Position numbers and translations under genes: made by a program. 64,000 nucleotides of DNA from Oscillospiraceae bacterium (GTDB lineage Bacteria; Bacillota_A; Clostridia; Oscillospirales; Oscillospiraceae), in NCBI GenBank assembly GCA_015068055.1, contig SVLG01000001.1:1-64000 (forward strand), in the 5' to 3' direction. The notes under the pieces were generated by a model. It worked only from the letters and a program-made list of their open reading frames with translations, did not search any database and was not told the origin of the DNA. This document shows, piece by piece, positions 47,788 through 56,093 of the stretch. Numbering within the stretch: the first letter of the stretch is position 1; each line of letters opens with the position of its first letter.

Positions 47788-48739
47788 GGTTCTTATCCGC
47801 ACCGAGCATCTCAAAAAACACTTCCACTTCAGCGAGGGGCTTACCCGCAAAAGCGTCAAGGCCGTGGACGACGTATCCCTGGAAATTTACCGGGGCGAAA
47901 CACTGGGACTGGTGGGCGAGAGCGGCTGCGGCAAGTCCACGCTGGGCCGGGTGATTTTGCGGCTGCGGGAAAAGAGCGGCGGCAGCGTCACCTTTGAAGG
48001 GCGCGATATCCACGCTCTGGGCCGCCGGGAGTTGAAGGCTCTCCGGAAGGATATGCAGATCGTCTTTCAGGATCCCTACGCCTGCCTGAACCCCCGGCTT
48101 ACCGTGGGAAAGATCATCGCCGAACCCCTGAAATTCCACGGTATCCGCCGCAAAGAGGAACGCATGGCCCGGGTGAAGGAGGTCATGGCGGCGGTGAGTC
48201 TGCCCGAAAGCATGCTGGACCGCTATCCCCATGAGCTCTCCGGCGGCCAGCAGCAGCGGGTGGGCATCGCCCGCGCGCTGGTGCTGCAGCCCAGGTTCAT
48301 CGTCTGTGACGAGGCGGTGAGCGCTCTGGACGTGTCCGTTCAGGCCCAGATCCTCAATCTGCTGGCCGAACTCAAGCAAAAATATCAGCTGACCTATCTT
48401 TTCATCTCCCACAATCTGGCCGTTGTGCATCACCTCTGCGACCGCATCGCCGTGATGTATCTGGGTAAGATTGTGGAGATGGCGGACCGGGAGAGTCTTT
48501 TCCAAAACCCGCAGCACCCCTATACCCGTGTGCTGATGTCGGCCCTGCTGGACACCGACGGCAGCACAAGGATCGAGGATTTCCAGCTCAGCGGTGAGCT
48601 GCCCGACCCGGTGGACACCCCCACGGGCTGCCGCTTCCACCCCCGCTGCCCTCATTGCACGGAGCGCTGCCGGACGGAGGAACCCCCGCTGCGCAAAAGC
48701 GAAGACGGCCACTTCGTGGCCTGCCATCTGTGCGAATAA
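47780..48739 (+). CDS. ABC transporter ATPase, DppF type (neuB operon)
   Basis: A 319-residue ATPase: Walker A GESGCGKST, Q-loop FQDPYACLNP, signature LSGGQQQRVGIARAL, Walker B FIVCDEAVSALD (Ala replaces the usual Pro after the catalytic Glu), switch FISHNLA. The C-terminal region has CRFHPRCPHCTERC. ATG at 47780 follows GGGAGGTGAAG; the frame from 47669 is an overlap with dppD. Last gene of the operon. Confidence 0.92.
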   Translation: MAEVLIRTEHLKKHFHFSEGLTRKSVKAVDDVSLEIYRGETLGLVGESGCGKSTLGRVILRLREKSGGSVTFEGRDIHALGRRELKALRKDMQIVFQDPYACLNPRLTVGKIIAEPLKFHGIRRKEERMARVKEVMAAVSLPESMLDRYPHELSGGQQQRVGIARALVLQPRFIVCDEAVSALDVSVQAQILNLLAELKQKYQLTYLFISHNLAVVHHLCDRIAVMYLGKIVEMADRESLFQNPQHPYTRVLMSALLDTDGSTRIEDFQLSGELPDPVDTPTGCRFHPRCPHCTERCRTEEPPLRKSEDGHFVACHLCE

Positions 48740-48745
48740 TATAGA

Positions 48746-48781
48746 AACGCGGCGCAAAGCAGAAAGCTTTGCGCCGCGCTT
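48746..48781. terminator. Hairpin between convergent neuB-dpp operon and AraC gene
   Basis: A perfect 13-bp stem CGCGGCGCAAAGC / GCTTTGCGCCGCG has a 5-base loop. T runs are short on both sides, so termination may be moderate. Confidence 0.72.
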
Positions 48782-48782
48782 C

Positions 48783-49964
48783 TTATTCCCTGTTCTGCCG
48801 GTATTCTTTGGGCGTCATACCATAGTGCTTTTTAAAGAGGGAGTTGAAATAATTCACACTGTTGAAGCCGGTGGCCTCGCTGATGACCATGATGCGCTCA
48901 CTGCCGCCGCGCAGCATTTCCGCTGCCTTCTGCAGCCGGTAGCGGTTTAGATAGTCCACAAAGCGCTGGCCGGTCTGGGCATAGAACAGATGGCCGAAGT
49001 AACCCAGGGACAGACCCAGATGCTCGCTGACGCTCTGCTGGGAGAGATCGTGGTCGGCGTAATTCTCCTCAATATACTTCTTGGCCGTAGCCGCGATGTA
49101 GTCGCTGCTTTCCCGGCGCTTTTCGTTGATGGCCCGGATAAAGTCCTCGCAGAGGGCCTCAAACCAGCGCCGGAGCTCGCCGCTGTCGTCCATCTCCAGA
49201 ATTTGCCGGAGATACTCCGCCGTCTGCCCCTCGGCAATGGAAACACCGATGTCGCTGGCGCGGTGGACGATCTGGGTAGTCAGCTCCAGATACAGCTGCC
49301 GAATGACCTGACGGCGGCTTTTCGCCTCCTGCAGCAGCTCCATCAGTTCCGTAAGTCTCACCCGGAGACGCTCCATATTGCCGTCCAGAAAACAGCCGAT
49401 GACCCGGTCGAAGGCCGTGGTATGGTCGGCGGTGGTATCGGCAAAAAGCTGGCGGATGTTCCTGATGTGGATCACATGTTCGCCCGCGGCGGAGTACTTG
49501 TAGGCAATGCAGGTAGAGGCATCCTTGGCGGAGTCCTTGATCTCGGTGGCGTTGGCGATGACCTCGCCGATGCCCGCATAGATAACAATGCCGTACTCCG
49601 TCATGAGCCGTTCCAGCAGCTTGCCCAGCTGGGCATCCAGGGCGTCGAAGGGCTCCCGGCTGTCCGCGGAAAGCAGCAGGATCAGACTGTTGCGGCTGTC
49701 CACATAGCCGGAGACCCGCCAGCCGCAGCGGCTGAGGAAGCGGATGCTCGTCTCCTCCGCCTGGGCCAGCAGCTCATCGGTCCTTTCCGCCGGGTACATA
49801 TCCAGATGCAAAGACAGCTCCGCCACGCAGCAAAGGGGCTGCCAGCCGGCAAAGCCCAGTTTTTCCATGCGGCAGCGGGCATCCTCCTCGGTAATGTCGC
49901 GTCGGCCCTCGATGAGAAAGCGAAGGAGCCGTTCACGGGCTGCGGCGCTTTGTTTCTGTGTCAT
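48783..49964 (-). CDS. AraC-family regulator with unusual N-terminal sensor region
   Basis: A 393-residue protein. The last 100 residues form two HTH motifs (HDLSQQSVSEHLGLSLGYFG and the end SEATGFNSVNYFNSLFKKHY) typical of AraC and YesN-type regulators. The N-terminal 270 residues lack a response-regulator receiver domain; they include a GGDEF-like or YesN-style central region (YGIVIYAGIGEVIANATEIK). A ribosome site AAAGGAGGGAG lies before the ATG, only 22 bases after the SDR gene, so it may be the last gene of the glycan operon. It may control the convergent neuB-dpp operon. Confidence 0.84.
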   Translation of the reverse strand: MTQKQSAAARERLLRFLIEGRRDITEEDARCRMEKLGFAGWQPLCCVAELSLHLDMYPAERTDELLAQAEETSIRFLSRCGWRVSGYVDSRNSLILLLSADSREPFDALDAQLGKLLERLMTEYGIVIYAGIGEVIANATEIKDSAKDASTCIAYKYSAAGEHVIHIRNIRQLFADTTADHTTAFDRVIGCFLDGNMERLRVRLTELMELLQEAKSRRQVIRQLYLELTTQIVHRASDIGVSIAEGQTAEYLRQILEMDDSGELRRWFEALCEDFIRAINEKRRESSDYIAATAKKYIEENYADHDLSQQSVSEHLGLSLGYFGHLFYAQTGQRFVDYLNRYRLQKAAEMLRGGSERIMVISEATGFNSVNYFNSLFKKHYGMTPKEYRQNRE

Positions 49965-49986
49965 AAGGCTCCCTCCTTTCGATGAT

Positions 49987-50862
49987 TTATACAGACTGGA
50001 TCAGGGTCTCCCGATCCAGCATGGAGCGGTTTCTCTCGTAATAGGCATAGAGGTCCCGGAGGGCCTCCTCCATGGGCGTAATGGAAAGCCCCGGTATCTG
50101 AGTGAGCAGGCGGCTGTTATCCGCGGAATAGTCCACGTTCCGCTCGTCGGAAAGGAGACGGATGGGCAAATCCTTCCCCGAGACCTTTCTCACCAGCTCC
50201 GCAAGCTCCGTGAGCTTATACTGCCTGCCGTGGGCAATGTTGTAGTCGTGATGGTCGGGAGTATTCTCAATGAACCAGCGGACGATTTCCGGCAGATCCT
50301 CGATGGAAAGGAAGTCGAAATAACAGTCCCGGCGGACCGTAAGCGGCAGGTCGAACACCGCCTTGCAGCAAAGACCGGAAAGGAACTTGATGTTCCAGAG
50401 TTCGTACTTGCCGAAGATGCCGAACAGACGCAGATTGTAGATGTTCTCCGAACGGCGGGCAATCTGGTTCATCGTATACTTGGCAAGACCGTATTCCGAC
50501 ACGGGGATGCTTCTGCCAAAGTCCTCCTCCCGGACCATGGAGATATCAAAGCGCTTGTCAAACTCCGCCCCGGAGCCGAAGTACAGGAGCTTTTCCACCC
50601 GATGGCTGATCTTCTCCATGTTGGCGAACATCCGCATATCGTTGAAAAACTCTTTTTCCGCGCCGTTGAACATGGGCACATGGATAGCTCCATGGACAAT
50701 CCCATCGATCTTATGGGCAAGGACGTAGCTTTCCAGAGCCGTATAGTCCAGAAGCTCCAGTTCCTTATGGGAGGGGGCAAAAATCTCATAGCGGCCGTCA
50801 AGAGCCTCCCGAAGATTTCGCCCCACAAAACCGGAGCCACCGGTGATCAGTATCCGCTTCAT
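49987..50862 (-). CDS. NAD-dependent epimerase/dehydratase (extended SDR)
   Basis: A 291-residue nucleotide-sugar enzyme. The NAD site is RILITGGSGFVGRNLREAL, the catalytic pair lies in EYGLAKYTM (Tyr-x3-Lys), and LLYFGSGAEFDKR contains the catalytic Ser/Thr strand. Short for the class (usually 310-340). ATG at 50862 overlaps the TPP enzyme stop by four bases. Likely makes or reduces a nucleotide-linked sugar for the glycan of this operon. Confidence 0.86.
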   Translation of the reverse strand: MKRILITGGSGFVGRNLREALDGRYEIFAPSHKELELLDYTALESYVLAHKIDGIVHGAIHVPMFNGAEKEFFNDMRMFANMEKISHRVEKLLYFGSGAEFDKRFDISMVREEDFGRSIPVSEYGLAKYTMNQIARRSENIYNLRLFGIFGKYELWNIKFLSGLCCKAVFDLPLTVRRDCYFDFLSIEDLPEIVRWFIENTPDHHDYNIAHGRQYKLTELAELVRKVSGKDLPIRLLSDERNVDYSADNSRLLTQIPGLSITPMEEALRDLYAYYERNRSMLDRETLIQSV

Positions 50863-52670
50863 GCATCCTCCCATTTGGGCATGTTCTCCGCCTGTTCCTC
50901 TTTACTCACAAAGGGATAGAGGTTTTCCAGCTTGGAGGAGGTGAAAGAGCCGTCGGGGTTGGCAATGGTCATGGACTTGGGGATCTCGTCGAAGTTGATG
51001 GAGGCGCAGAGTTCGCAGAGGCAGGGCTCGTTGTCCTTCATGATCTCGGAAAGCACCGCGTCGATCTGCTCGTTGCTTTCAATCTTATAATAAGGCAGGT
51101 CATAGAGGGCAGCTATCTTTTCCATGGGCGGGATGGCCAGACCGCTTTCGGCATTGCAGCCGGCGTAGCGGGACTGGAAATTGTTCATCTGCATGGTGTA
51201 GATGGAGGCATAGCCGTTGTTGGCCCAGATGAAGAGCTTCAGCGGCAGCTTATACTTGCGGATAAGCGCCAGCTCCTGAATGTTATGCTGCAGGCTGCCG
51301 TCGCCTTCCAGCAGCAGCGTGCGCTGCTTGCCGCTGGCCACACAGCAGGAGATGGCGCTGGGCAGGCACCAGCCCATGGAGCCGATGCCCATGGAGGTCA
51401 CAAAGCGCTGGCCCCGCTTGAGCCGATAGGCCATGTGGGAGATGCCGCAGGTACGGCCGGAGGAGGAACCAACAAAGACATCCGAGGCCTTGGAGTAGTC
51501 GGAGAGCTTGTCGGCAAAGAGGAAGCCATCCACCTTGCCCTCGTTGTCCAGAGGCTGCTTTTCCCTGTTGAGGGGGTACTTCTCCTTCATACGCGTGCAG
51601 TAGGCGAGCCACGCGCTCCGGTCGCAGGGTTTGTAAGCCGCCTTGCAGCGCTCCATGGCGTCCAGAAACTCGGCGGCGTTGGCCGCAAAGCTCATGACAA
51701 AGTCAATGTCCAGCTTGGTGATCTCCCGCTCCTCGATGTCCACCATAATCTTTTTGGCATGGGGGGCAAAGTGCGGCTCGTCATAAGCGGTGACGGCGGG
51801 GTTCAGCCGGGTACCGATCATCAGCAGGAAGTCGGTATTCTGCAGAACGTAGTTGGAAAAGCGGGTGGTTGGGATGCCGGGGCTGCCCATAAAGAGGGCT
51901 TCCTCATCACCAAACACACCCTTGGCCCGCCAGGTGGCCAGCACAGGGATGGAAAATTCCTCGGCCAGACGGCGGATCCGCTCCTGCCGCCCGGCAGAAA
52001 CCACGCCATGGCCGATGAGGATGGCGGGACGTTTGGCGGCGTTCAGCAGCTCATAGAGCCGGAGGATGTCCTCCTCCTTCACGCGGCTCTCCTCCACGAG
52101 GCCCTCCGCCGCAGGATCGAAGGCCACCAGCTCGCTCTCGGAGACCACGGCGCCCTGTACGTCCAGGGGGACATCGATCCACACAGGGCCCTTGCGGCCA
52201 TGGGTGGCCAGGTATACGGCCTTTTCCAGATGGTAGCGGATCTCCTCTTTCTTCAGCACGGTGACGGCATACTTGGTGATGGCCTTGACACAGGGAACGA
52301 TGGCAATCTCCTGCGCGCCGTAGATGCGCAGGCCCATGAGCTGCCCCATCTGGCTGGTCTTGCACTGGCCGCTGATATACAGCACAGGGGTGGAGTCCAC
52401 CCAGGCCCCGGCGCAGCCGGTAACCGCGTTGGTGGCACCGGGGCCGGTGGTGACCATGGCAGCACCCAGATGGCCGTTGAACTGGGCATAGCTGTCGGCG
52501 CAGATGGCGCTGGCCTGCTCGTTGAGGTTGAATACCAGATTGAGGCCCTCCTGCCGCTTAGCGCTGTCCAGCAGATGCATCATGCCGCCGCCGGAGATCA
52601 GAAAGAGGTCGCGGATACCCTGCTCCACAAGGAAGCGGGAGATATAATCGGAAACTTTGATGGTGGACAT
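50859..52670 (-). CDS. Thiamine diphosphate enzyme, acetolactate-synthase-like, glycan operon
   Basis: A 603-residue ThDP enzyme with all three domains. The PYR domain has the activating Glu51 (FNLNEQASAICADSYAQFNG) and AMVTTGPGATNAVTG. The central domain follows from about 195. The PP domain has GIGSMGWCLP, GDGSLQHNIQELA and NNGYASIYTMQ, the ThDP-Mg motif. Acetolactate synthases make branched-chain amino-acid precursors, but similar enzymes in sugar clusters (YerE type) add a two-carbon branch to nucleotide sugars. Located between pyruvyl transferase and SDR genes, the second role is plausible. Confidence 0.86.
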   Translation of the reverse strand: MSTIKVSDYISRFLVEQGIRDLFLISGGGMMHLLDSAKRQEGLNLVFNLNEQASAICADSYAQFNGHLGAAMVTTGPGATNAVTGCAGAWVDSTPVLYISGQCKTSQMGQLMGLRIYGAQEIAIVPCVKAITKYAVTVLKKEEIRYHLEKAVYLATHGRKGPVWIDVPLDVQGAVVSESELVAFDPAAEGLVEESRVKEEDILRLYELLNAAKRPAILIGHGVVSAGRQERIRRLAEEFSIPVLATWRAKGVFGDEEALFMGSPGIPTTRFSNYVLQNTDFLLMIGTRLNPAVTAYDEPHFAPHAKKIMVDIEEREITKLDIDFVMSFAANAAEFLDAMERCKAAYKPCDRSAWLAYCTRMKEKYPLNREKQPLDNEGKVDGFLFADKLSDYSKASDVFVGSSSGRTCGISHMAYRLKRGQRFVTSMGIGSMGWCLPSAISCCVASGKQRTLLLEGDGSLQHNIQELALIRKYKLPLKLFIWANNGYASIYTMQMNNFQSRYAGCNAESGLAIPPMEKIAALYDLPYYKIESNEQIDAVLSEIMKDNEPCLCELCASINFDEIPKSMTIANPDGSFTSSKLENLYPFVSKEEQAENMPKWEDA

Positions 52671-52681
52671 GGCTCTGCTCC

Positions 52682-53911
52682 TTACAACACCAGACGAAGG
52701 AAGGCGTAGCTCCCTTCCGGTTTATTCATTTCCTCAAAGAGGTTCTTGGCGGCTTTTTCCGCCCCGTTGGTGGTGACAAAAACCACCTCGTCGGGGTTTT
52801 CCCGGATCACATCCGGGTGAACGCTGCGAAGGCCCTTGAACTTCGCCGCCCGGAAGGAGTCATAGACATGGCAGAGGCGGGCGTTGGGATAGCGCGCTGC
52901 GATATAGTCGGCCAGCCACTCCCCGATCTGGGTGAGGCCCCAGAGGCCGTAGTCATAGGCCGCATCCCGGTCCGTCCAGTGGGTGTCCACCCAGCGCTTC
53001 AGAGAGTCGCAGGCGTCGTTGATATACTCGCTCTTTTCCCGGTCCTCATAGAACCAGCTGAGGTCGCAGAGGGGTGCGTTTTCCTCATAGGCCTTCCAGA
53101 GCCGCTCGATGGTAAGGCTCAGCACCCGGTCCCGGTGCGCATCCAGTTCCACCGGGGCGGGATCCCAGTCGGTGCCCTCCAGCTTGTCGGGGGTGTTGAT
53201 GGGCAGGAGCTTTTCCAGCCAGCTCATCCGGTAGCTGACGCGATCCTTCAGCAGGATCACGGGGATGCCGGCGGCCACGCAGGGCATGGAGCAATGGAGG
53301 AGAGAGGTAATGACCAGTCGCGCCTTGTCCTTATACTCCTGATACTGCCGCAGCGTCTCCGCCTTGGCATCCTCCAGCTTCTCATGGCGGAGGTGCGTGC
53401 GGATCTGCGCATTCTCCCGAAGGGAGGCAGGAATGCGCTCGGCGAGCTTCGGGTCCACATCCACGAGGAAGACCTCGCCCCGCTCCGGCTCGCTCTCGCG
53501 CTTTGGCAGGGTGATGGTGATGCAGCCGTGGAGATAGCAGCGGATCTGATAGCGGCGGAGAGTGTTCAGCGTCCGCTCGTCCCGGCAGCCGATGGGCTCG
53601 TATTTTTTATAATAGGCCACCTCCACATCTTCCAGCGTCTCCTTGACCATGGTGAGCCCCAGAAAGACAGGGATGATGTAAGGGGAAAAGCGCCCGGCGA
53701 TTCCCCCCTCCCGGTAGTCCACCAGCGGCATGGTGACAGGGAGGATCACATACTCGCCCTTATAGGTGGAAAGCTCATTGGTGTCGATGTAGACAACGTC
53801 CTTGAGATCGATGCCCATTTGCTCATAGATGTGGTCGATGGCAAGGATCTGCATATTGTCGCCCAGATTGTTGACGCCCCGGGCCTGAAAATGGTAGTTG
53901 GCAAATTTCAT
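52682..53911 (-). CDS. Polysaccharide pyruvyl transferase-like protein with extra C-terminal domain
   Basis: A 409-residue protein. The pyruvyl transferase family (WcaK/AmsJ/CsaB) is recognised by an N-terminal NNLGDNMQILAIDHIYEQMG, a middle YKKYEPIGCRDERTLNTLRR, and KARLVITSLLHCSMPCVAAG. It adds a ketal pyruvate from PEP to a sugar. The last 80 residues (YDYGLWGLTQIGEWLADYIA, then VVFVTTNGAEKAAKNLFEEM) look like an additional Rossmann-like module found at the ends of some sugar-cluster methyltransferases; this would be a fusion. Confidence 0.8.
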   Translation of the reverse strand: MKFANYHFQARGVNNLGDNMQILAIDHIYEQMGIDLKDVVYIDTNELSTYKGEYVILPVTMPLVDYREGGIAGRFSPYIIPVFLGLTMVKETLEDVEVAYYKKYEPIGCRDERTLNTLRRYQIRCYLHGCITITLPKRESEPERGEVFLVDVDPKLAERIPASLRENAQIRTHLRHEKLEDAKAETLRQYQEYKDKARLVITSLLHCSMPCVAAGIPVILLKDRVSYRMSWLEKLLPINTPDKLEGTDWDPAPVELDAHRDRVLSLTIERLWKAYEENAPLCDLSWFYEDREKSEYINDACDSLKRWVDTHWTDRDAAYDYGLWGLTQIGEWLADYIAARYPNARLCHVYDSFRAAKFKGLRSVHPDVIRENPDEVVFVTTNGAEKAAKNLFEEMNKPEGSYAFLRLVL

Positions 53912-53923
53912 TTGGCAGCTCCC

Positions 53924-55114
53924 TTACTTTCTGTTTTCAACCTTCTCCCGCTGGCGGTTGACCGTGGTAAAGCCTCGTTTGGCCCACTTTTGCAGCGCGC
54001 CCCAGTAGGCCCGGAGCGGCAGCTTCCGACCGCTGGCCTTATAAGCCATACGGATCTCCCTGCAATACTCATCGCCGCCCCACTCTTTCAGCAGAATGTA
54101 GCCCCAATGGTAGGCAACGTCCCGGTAATAGTCCTCGATATCAAAAACATTTTTATAGCGCTCCAGCGCTCCGGCGCAATCCAGCTCCGCCATGGTGCGG
54201 GTGCACTTGGCACAGCGGCTGCAGTTGCCCTCCGCCTGATCCTCCTTAAGACAAACGGCAAGATTGTCGTAGGTAAAGGGATGGTCGATGATATACCTCA
54301 CCTTTTCCAGTCTCGTGCTCTCAATGCCGGAGGAATAGATCTGCACGCTCTCGGTGCTGAAACACTGCACCGTCAGACCGTCATGGTCGGCACCCTTGGC
54401 ATCGGAGAAGCCAAACTCGTTGGCAGAGTAGCCGGAGGAATAATAATAGACGGAGAAAAGTCCCTGCAGCGCCAGCACCGCCCCCAAAAACACAAAGGGG
54501 ACGATGGGGGCGTGAGCCTTGCCGTAAAGATCCTTGCAGGCGTTACTCTTTACGCAGAGATACGAAATACCGGTATCCTCCGCCACCCGCTGTGCCTTCT
54601 CCTCCAGCATCTTTTCGGAGGGACTGTCGTAGCCATCGTAAATACCCACATTGAAGAAAACACCGTGGGTCAGCCGATAGACCCCCGCTTCGGGAGACAT
54701 ATACTTGGCAATGGTATAGGAAGAATCCACGCCGCCGGAAATGCCGGTGCCCACGGCACCCATGCTCTTTACGGGTGTTTCCTCCACCTCACAGCAGATC
54801 TTTACCGGTTCGTAGTAGGAAATGTTCTTGCAGAGAAGGGGGATGTAATAGCTGACCAACTGGTGATAAAGCCGCTTGGATACGGCCGCTTCACAGACGA
54901 TGCTGAGCTCTTTGTCCTCCCGGGCGGCCATCATGGCCAGCGGCAGCACATTGACCAGGAATCCGTCCGCTCTCGCCGCAGCAAAGGCTCCCTCAAAGGC
55001 CGCGTCCAACTCATAAAAGATGTCCCAGCGCTTTTCGCCGTAGGTGACGGCAGCGCTCATACGGGCCTTGCCCTCCGAAGTTTTCACGCAGGGCTTTGCA
55101 ATCCGCATTTCCAT
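53924..55114 (-). CDS. PP-loop ATPase (ATP pyrophosphatase fold) of unknown function
   Basis: A 396-residue protein. The PP-loop GISGGVDSSYTIAKYM (residues 124-138) binds ATP and releases pyrophosphate in N-type ATPases such as asparagine synthase, GMP synthase and the sialic/pseudaminic acid amidotransferases. The N-terminal 110 residues are beta-rich and may hold a substrate-binding module. Near residue 300 GNCSRCAKCTRT resembles a zinc or Fe-S motif. No glutaminase domain is seen. In a glycan operon it may amidate, aminate or thiolate a sugar; no named family fits. Confidence 0.72.
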   Translation of the reverse strand: MEMRIAKPCVKTSEGKARMSAAVTYGEKRWDIFYELDAAFEGAFAAARADGFLVNVLPLAMMAAREDKELSIVCEAAVSKRLYHQLVSYYIPLLCKNISYYEPVKICCEVEETPVKSMGAVGTGISGGVDSSYTIAKYMSPEAGVYRLTHGVFFNVGIYDGYDSPSEKMLEEKAQRVAEDTGISYLCVKSNACKDLYGKAHAPIVPFVFLGAVLALQGLFSVYYYSSGYSANEFGFSDAKGADHDGLTVQCFSTESVQIYSSGIESTRLEKVRYIIDHPFTYDNLAVCLKEDQAEGNCSRCAKCTRTMAELDCAGALERYKNVFDIEDYYRDVAYHWGYILLKEWGGDEYCREIRMAYKASGRKLPLRAYWGALQKWAKRGFTTVNRQREKVENRK

Positions 55115-55139
55115 GGTAATTATTCCTTTCCTGCGGCGC

Positions 55140-56093
55140 TTACGCTTCCTCGTCCGCGCCGAAATTCAGCCGCTCACGCTCCACCACAAGAGGGCGCTTC
55201 ATAAGCCGCTGGTTGACCTTCATGAGATACTCGCCCAAAAGGCCGATAAAGAAAAGCTGCAGCGAGCCCATAAAGAACACGCCGATCAAAACGGGCGCCA
55301 TACCGGCAGCAAAGAGGTTCCAGAACATCAGCTTCAACACCAGATAGACACAGCCGATGATAAAGCTGACGATACCGCAGAAAAGGCCGCCGATGGTGGC
55401 AATACGGGGCCCCATACTGGAGGCGTTGACAAAACGGCTGATGGCAATGTTCACCAACATGAGAAGATTGTTCTTGGAGCGTCCGCTCTTGCGCCGGGCG
55501 TGGACATACTCCACCTTCTCAATGTCATAACCCAGAATGGCCACATGCTGCAGGAAAGAGGGAGCGGGGTCGTCGATCTTCCGGCAGACGGAGAGGAAGG
55601 CATTGTCATAAAGGCCGCTGCCGTTATAATTGCGGATGACAGGACCGTTGGAAAGGCTGTCGGTAATGCGGTAAAAAAGTTGGCGCACGCGCCACATAAG
55701 GCCGCTTTCCTCGGCACTCTTTTTTACAAGGCAGACGATCTTGGCCCCGTTCTCCCATTTTTCAAGGAGCTGGGGGACGACGCTCAGAGGCACCTGAAAG
55801 TCGCAGGGCATGGCAATGGTGCAGTCGCCCTCGCTCTGCATGATGCCATGGTAGCCGCTGGTCATGGGAAAGTTCTTGGCGTTGAGGATAACCCGTACCT
55901 GAGGGTACTTTTCGCAGAGTTCCCGGAGCTTTTTCTGCGTGCCGTCGGTGGAGGAGTTGTCGATAAACTGGATACGCAGCCGGTACTGGGGCAGCTGGCG
56001 CTCAAAAAGCTCCATAAGTTGTTCTGCCATAGGAACCACATTGTCCACCTCGTTATAGCAGGGAATGGACATACAAACGATTTTCTTGCTCAT
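55140..56093 (-). CDS. Family 2 glycosyltransferase with C-terminal membrane helices (DPM1/GtrB-like)
   Basis: A 317-residue enzyme that probably loads a sugar on polyprenyl phosphate. N-terminal SIPCYNEVDNVVPMAEQLME, FIDNSSTDGTQKKLREL and AMPCDFQVP form the GT-A nucleotide and acceptor sites. RRKSGRSKNNL is the usual basic loop before two helices (ATIGGLFCGIVSFIIGCVYL and GVFFMGSLQLFFIGLLGEYL), as in GtrB/ArnC. The start overlaps the flippase stop. Confidence 0.9.
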   Translation of the reverse strand: MSKKIVCMSIPCYNEVDNVVPMAEQLMELFERQLPQYRLRIQFIDNSSTDGTQKKLRELCEKYPQVRVILNAKNFPMTSGYHGIMQSEGDCTIAMPCDFQVPLSVVPQLLEKWENGAKIVCLVKKSAEESGLMWRVRQLFYRITDSLSNGPVIRNYNGSGLYDNAFLSVCRKIDDPAPSFLQHVAILGYDIEKVEYVHARRKSGRSKNNLLMLVNIAISRFVNASSMGPRIATIGGLFCGIVSFIIGCVYLVLKLMFWNLFAAGMAPVLIGVFFMGSLQLFFIGLLGEYLMKVNQRLMKRPLVVERERLNFGADEEA

